A stretch of DNA of 64,000 nt from Gammaproteobacteria bacterium (GTDB lineage Bacteria > Pseudomonadota > Gammaproteobacteria > JACKNK01): NCBI GenBank assembly GCA_024234895.1, contig JACKNJ010000004.1, positions 1 to 64,000 on the forward strand. Direction: 5' to 3'. A program made the position numbers and the translations under genes. Positions 61,090-64,000 of this stretch are shown piece after piece (positions within the stretch are counted from its first letter, which is position 1; every line of letters starts with the position of its first letter). Below the pieces are notes generated by a model. That model was not told the DNA's origin. It did no database searches and saw only the letters and a list, made by a program, of their open reading frames with translations.

Positions 61090-62529
61090 ATGATCCGGCG
61101 CCCCGGCCACCGTCTGCCTGCCCGTTTGCACCGCGCTGCGCGGTGGTTCCTGCTATTGCTCGGCGCGCTGCTGCTGACTGGCTGCGATGACGACTCGACC
61201 CTGCTCGAACGCATCCGGGAACGGGGCGAACTGATCGTCGCCACGCGAGTCAGCGAAACCACCTGGTACCCCACCGCGAACGGTCCAACGGGCATCGAGC
61301 ACGATCTGGCGCAAGTCTTCGCGGATCGCCTCGGCGTGGAGGTGCGTTTCGTCGTGCCGGACCGTTTCACCGACATCCTCGCGATGGTCCAGCAGGGCGA
61401 GGTCGATATCGCCGCCGCCGGCATCACCGTGACGGAACGTCGCAAGCGGCGGGTCGCTTTCGGGCCTGCCTACCAGGACGTGCGCGCCCAGGTCGTCTAT
61501 CGACGCGGGGAAAAGCGCCCGCGCAGTGTCGCCGACCTCGCCGACGGCGACCTGGAGATCGTCGCCGGACGCAGTCACGAAGCGCTGCTCCATGACCACC
61601 GCCGACGTGAATATCCCAAGCTCGAATACGTCGCCAACACCGATGACACGATCGAAACCCTGCTCGAGTGGGTGGCGATCGGCTTCATCGACTACACCAT
61701 CGCCGACTCGGTCCAGCTCGAACTCACCCGCCGCCGCCACCCCGAACTGCAAGCGGCGTTCGATCTGTCCGGCAAGGAACGCCGTGCCTGGGCCCTGTCG
61801 AAGAGCGAGGATGACAGCCTGCGCGACGAGGTCGACGCCTTCTTCGCGGACATCAATCGGGACGGCACCCTGAACTCATTGCTGGACCGCTACTACGGCC
61901 ACACCGACAACTTCACCTACGTCGAGATCCGCGACTTCCGCCGCGCGGTGGATGAACGCCTGCCCCGCTACCTCGGCGCCTTCCGATACGCGGCCGCCGC
62001 CACCGGGTTCGACTGGCGCCTGCTGGCCGCGATCGGTTACCAGGAATCGCGCTGGCAGGCCGATGCCGTGTCCCCGACCGGGGTAGCCGGTCTGATGATG
62101 CTGACCCATGCAGCCGCCCGGCAGGTCGACATCGCCAATCGTGACGACCCGTTCGAGAGCATCGCCGGTGGCGCCCGCTACCTGACGCTGGTGCGCGACA
62201 AGATCCCGCAACGCGTTCCCGAACCGGACCGCGTCTGGCTGGCGCTGGCCGGCTACAACGTCGGCTTCGGCCACCTGGAGGATGCCCGCATCCTTACCCA
62301 GCGCGCCGGCGCCAACCCGGACCGCTGGGCGGACGTGAAACGGCATCTGCCGCTGCTGGCCGAGGAAAAATGGTACGCAAGGACCCGCCACGGCAAAGCC
62401 CGCGGCGCGGAGCCGGTCCGCTATGTGGAATCGGTGCGGGGCTGGATGGACATGCTGTACGACCAGTTCCCCGACGCCATCGCCCCGGCTTCCGAAATCC
62501 CGGCCATCGCCCTGCCGCCGGCGTTGTGA
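61090..62529 (+). CDS. mltF: Membrane-bound lytic murein transglycosylase F
   Basis: A 479-residue lipoprotein. The signal peptide ends in lipobox LLLTGC near residue 33. A periplasmic solute-binding-like domain follows (GIEHDLAQVFADRLGVEVRF, GEVDIAAAGITVTERRKRRV). The C-terminal goose-type lysozyme domain has AAIGYQESRWQADAVSPTGV with the catalytic Glu and GLMMLT. It cleaves peptidoglycan to anhydro-muropeptides, the substrates of recycling by NagZ. ATG at 61090. Confidence 0.94.
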   Translation: MIRRPGHRLPARLHRAARWFLLLLGALLLTGCDDDSTLLERIRERGELIVATRVSETTWYPTANGPTGIEHDLAQVFADRLGVEVRFVVPDRFTDILAMVQQGEVDIAAAGITVTERRKRRVAFGPAYQDVRAQVVYRRGEKRPRSVADLADGDLEIVAGRSHEALLHDHRRREYPKLEYVANTDDTIETLLEWVAIGFIDYTIADSVQLELTRRRHPELQAAFDLSGKERRAWALSKSEDDSLRDEVDAFFADINRDGTLNSLLDRYYGHTDNFTYVEIRDFRRAVDERLPRYLGAFRYAAAATGFDWRLLAAIGYQESRWQADAVSPTGVAGLMMLTHAAARQVDIANRDDPFESIAGGARYLTLVRDKIPQRVPEPDRVWLALAGYNVGFGHLEDARILTQRAGANPDRWADVKRHLPLLAEEKWYARTRHGKARGAEPVRYVESVRGWMDMLYDQFPDAIAPASEIPAIALPPAL

Positions 62530-62536
62530 GGTCGGT

Positions 62537-62863
62537 TCAGGCGGCCTGGACGACCGCGTCCGCAGCCTCCTGCCGGGTGTAGAAGCGCTCGCCGCGCACG
62601 AAACCGGCAACCACGGATTCGACCATCCGCAGCGCCCGCCCGCAGCGATCGCGCTGCATGACGAGATGTTCCGGCAGGCCATCGAGCATGTGGATCGGCG
62701 CGACCTTGCCGTCGCGGGTGCGCGACAGGAACACCTCGCCACTGTCCTCGTCGCGGAACGCGGGCAGGAAACCCAGGCCCCGGTTCCTCTGACTGACGCC
62801 GCCCGTGCCACGGAAGCGGCGGTTCTGTTCCTGCAGGCTGTCGGTGCGGGTCACGGTGTCCAT
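62537..62863 (-). CDS. Hypothetical protein, 108 aa
   Basis: I do not recognise a family name. The protein is soluble and basic at the N terminus, then has FLPAFRDEDSGEVFLSRTRD, PIHMLDGLPEHLVMQRDRCG and VVAGFVRGERFYTRQEAADA. The sequence looks like a conserved, compact fold rather than noise. It ends 7 bp from the mltF stop, convergent. Function unknown. Confidence 0.65.
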   Translation of the reverse strand: MDTVTRTDSLQEQNRRFRGTGGVSQRNRGLGFLPAFRDEDSGEVFLSRTRDGKVAPIHMLDGLPEHLVMQRDRCGRALRMVESVVAGFVRGERFYTRQEAADAVVQAA

Positions 62864-63037
62864 GGCTGCCTCCTCGATGGTGTCAGGCTCAGGACGGTCG
62901 TTCGGTCTTTGCCATGCTTTTGAGCATCAGCTGTGCCACGGATGCAGGAATCACCATTCCCTGCGCGCGATTGCCGCGTTTCCGGCGCTTACCTAAGCTC
63001 AGGGCACCCCCTCACTGTCCCTTTCAGGTAACGAAAC

Positions 63038-63517
63038 GTGGTCGCCATGTCCGAAATGCGTCAATTCACGCTGCACCTCGAACAGATCGAGGACTTCGAA
63101 TTCAAGGTCCGTTTCGACTGGCCCGAGGTCGACGATCTGCTGCTCGATGAACCCGCCCCGCTCGGCAACCAGGCCGGGCCCAACGCCGCGCGCCTGATCG
63201 CCGCCGGTGTCGCCAACTGCCTCAGCGCCAGCCTGCTCTATTGCCTGCAGAAGAGCCGCAACGCGCCCGGCGGGGTCAGCGCGGCGGTGACCGGCAGCAT
63301 CGGGCGCAACGAAAAGGGCCGCCTGCGTCTGGTCGGCATCGACGTCGATCTGACCTTGAGCGGGATTCCCGAAGACCGCTCGCGGCTGGAACGCTGCTTC
63401 ACGCTGTTCGAGGATTTCTGCGTGGTCACGCAGGCGGTGCGCGACGGCGTGCCGATCGGCGTGCGCGTGCTGGATGAGGACGGTACCGTCCTGCACACCG
63501 AGACCGGCGAGGCCTGA
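63038..63517 (+). CDS. OsmC-family protein
   Basis: A 159-residue OsmC/Ohr-fold protein. The two redox cysteines sit in GVANCLSASLLYCL and FEDFCVVTQAVRDGV, separated as in the family. The N-terminal strand region (FTLHLEQIEDFEFKVRFD) replaces the usual Ohr start. Members reduce organic peroxides using thiol cycles, but this branch is not characterised here. GTG at 63038 has AGG at good spacing; an ATG at 63047 is the alternative. Confidence 0.75.
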   Translation: MVAMSEMRQFTLHLEQIEDFEFKVRFDWPEVDDLLLDEPAPLGNQAGPNAARLIAAGVANCLSASLLYCLQKSRNAPGGVSAAVTGSIGRNEKGRLRLVGIDVDLTLSGIPEDRSRLERCFTLFEDFCVVTQAVRDGVPIGVRVLDEDGTVLHTETGEA

Positions 63518-63525
63518 GTTTCACC

Positions 63526-63614
63526 GCAGGAGCGGCTTCAGCCGCGATCCACGTCCCCGCTGACTGAGCGGAGTCGAAGCCAGCCAAGCCAATCGCGGCT
63601 GAAGCCGCTCCTAC
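63526..63614. repeat. GTAGGAGCGGCTTCAGCC-type inverted repeat with a nested second repeat
   Basis: Arms 63526-63548 and 63592-63614 are 23-nt inverted copies with one tip mismatch. The centre contains CTGAGCGGAGTCGAAGC, a different short repeat type. The right tip supplies the TAG stop of ppsR (63611-63613). It fills the gap between the convergent OsmC-like and ppsR genes. Confidence 0.85.
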
Positions 63615-64000
63615 ATTTGCGGTTTACGCAGCCGCTGCACCAGGCGCGCCGCGATCTCCTCGATCGACATCGCGGTCACATCCAGCACCGGCACCGCAAA
63701 ACGGCGGAACAGGGCATCGCTGAACGCGATCTCCCGCTGGCATTGCTCCAGCGACGCATAGCGGCTGTCCGGTCGCCGCTCCGAGCGGATGCGCTGCAAC
63801 TGCGCGGGTTCGATACGTAAACCGAACAGCTTGTCGCGATATGGCCGCAACGCCTGCGGCAGTTCCTCACCCGCGTTGTCACGTTCGAAATCGTCGTCGG
63901 TCAGCGGATAGTTGGCCGCGCGCACGCCGTATTGCAGGCCGAGGTACAGGCAGGTCGGCGTCTTGCCGCTGCGCGACACGCCGACCAGGATCAGGTCCGA
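63611..64000 (-). CDS. ppsR: PEP synthase regulatory protein PpsR (DUF299), C-terminal part, runs off the right edge
   Basis: About 129 codons of the minus-strand frame are present up to the edge. They include LILVGVSRSGKTPTCLYLG, the P-loop-like signature of the bifunctional kinase/pyrophosphorylase that switches phosphoenolpyruvate synthase by an ADP-dependent mechanism. YGVRAANYPLTDDDFE and DVTAMSIEEIAARL are typical of its C-terminal region. The N-terminal half lies outside. The stop TAG is part of an inverted repeat. Confidence 0.92.
   Translation of the reverse strand, partial: SDLILVGVSRSGKTPTCLYLGLQYGVRAANYPLTDDDFERDNAGEELPQALRPYRDKLFGLRIEPAQLQRIRSERRPDSRYASLEQCQREIAFSDALFRRFAVPVLDVTAMSIEEIAARLVQRLRKPQM

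Overview
This 64-kb window is a high-GC, gene-dense chromosomal segment of a polar-flagellated gammaproteobacterium. Evidence includes a 14-gene nuo (complex I) operon with separate nuoC and nuoD, tpiA-secG-tRNA-Leu(GAG), rpsO-pnp, pcnB-folK-dNK-panB-panC, FlhF/FlhG polar flagellar regulators, a Vfr/CRP-like regulator and an NhaD antiporter. A Chromatiales-like lineage is plausible, but the sequence alone does not fix the genus. No prophage, insertion sequence, CRISPR array or plasmid functions were seen.

Layout. 1-5.4 kb (minus strand): start of malQ, a purine-salvage pair (methylthioinosine phosphorylase and hypoxanthine phosphoribosyltransferase), nagZ, two Opp/Dpp-type permeases, and a toxin-antitoxin pair whose ParE-like toxin has a single in-frame stop. 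5.5-20.1 kb: nuoN to nuoA on the minus strand behind a readable sigma-70 promoter. 20.2-22.2 kb: tRNA-Leu, secG, tpiA, msrQ. 22.4-34.1 kb (plus): a membrane J-domain protein, then fliM-N-O-P-Q-R-flhB-flhA-flhF-flhG-fliA and a DUF2802-like gene, behind a candidate sigma-54 promoter. 34.3-42.6 kb (minus): a small unknown, pgl, a secreted rhodanese/metallo-beta-lactamase fusion, a fused OppD-OppF ATPase, a NamZ/DUF1343 muramidase-like protein, a DOMON-like protein, and two tandem TPR lipoproteins. 43-47.6 kb: a hybrid histidine kinase divergent from an NMT1-like binding protein, a CRP-family regulator and a zinc-ribbon membrane protein. 47.6-52.6 kb (minus): panC, an AT-rich PD-(D/E)XK-like gene, panB, deoxynucleoside kinase, folK, pcnB. 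52.6-55.6 kb: tRNA-Glu, pnp, rpsO. 55.8-60.3 kb: a LysR regulator divergent from an SLC13 transporter followed by nhaD. 60.3-64 kb: repeat-rich spacer, tRNA-Ser, mltF, a small unknown, an OsmC-like protein, and the 3' part of ppsR.

Working together. The nuo genes build the proton-pumping NADH dehydrogenase. The flagellar block supplies the switch (FliM/N), the export gate (FliO/P/Q/R, FlhB, FlhA), polar placement (FlhF/G) and sigma-28. NagZ beside Opp-type permeases, and a NamZ-like protein beside the matching fused ATPase, suggest a peptidoglycan-fragment uptake and recycling system split over two loci (inference). Eight long inverted repeats, seven with a GTAGGAGC-like tip (some degenerate) and one of a related GTAGGATGGGC type, are scattered between genes. 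Their outer TAG supplies the stop codon of three genes.

Most worth a second look: the foreign-looking nuclease-fold gene inside the pan operon, the rhodanese-MBL fusion with a replaced metal motif, the split muropeptide-type transporter, the repeat-derived stop codons, and the ParE pseudogene.
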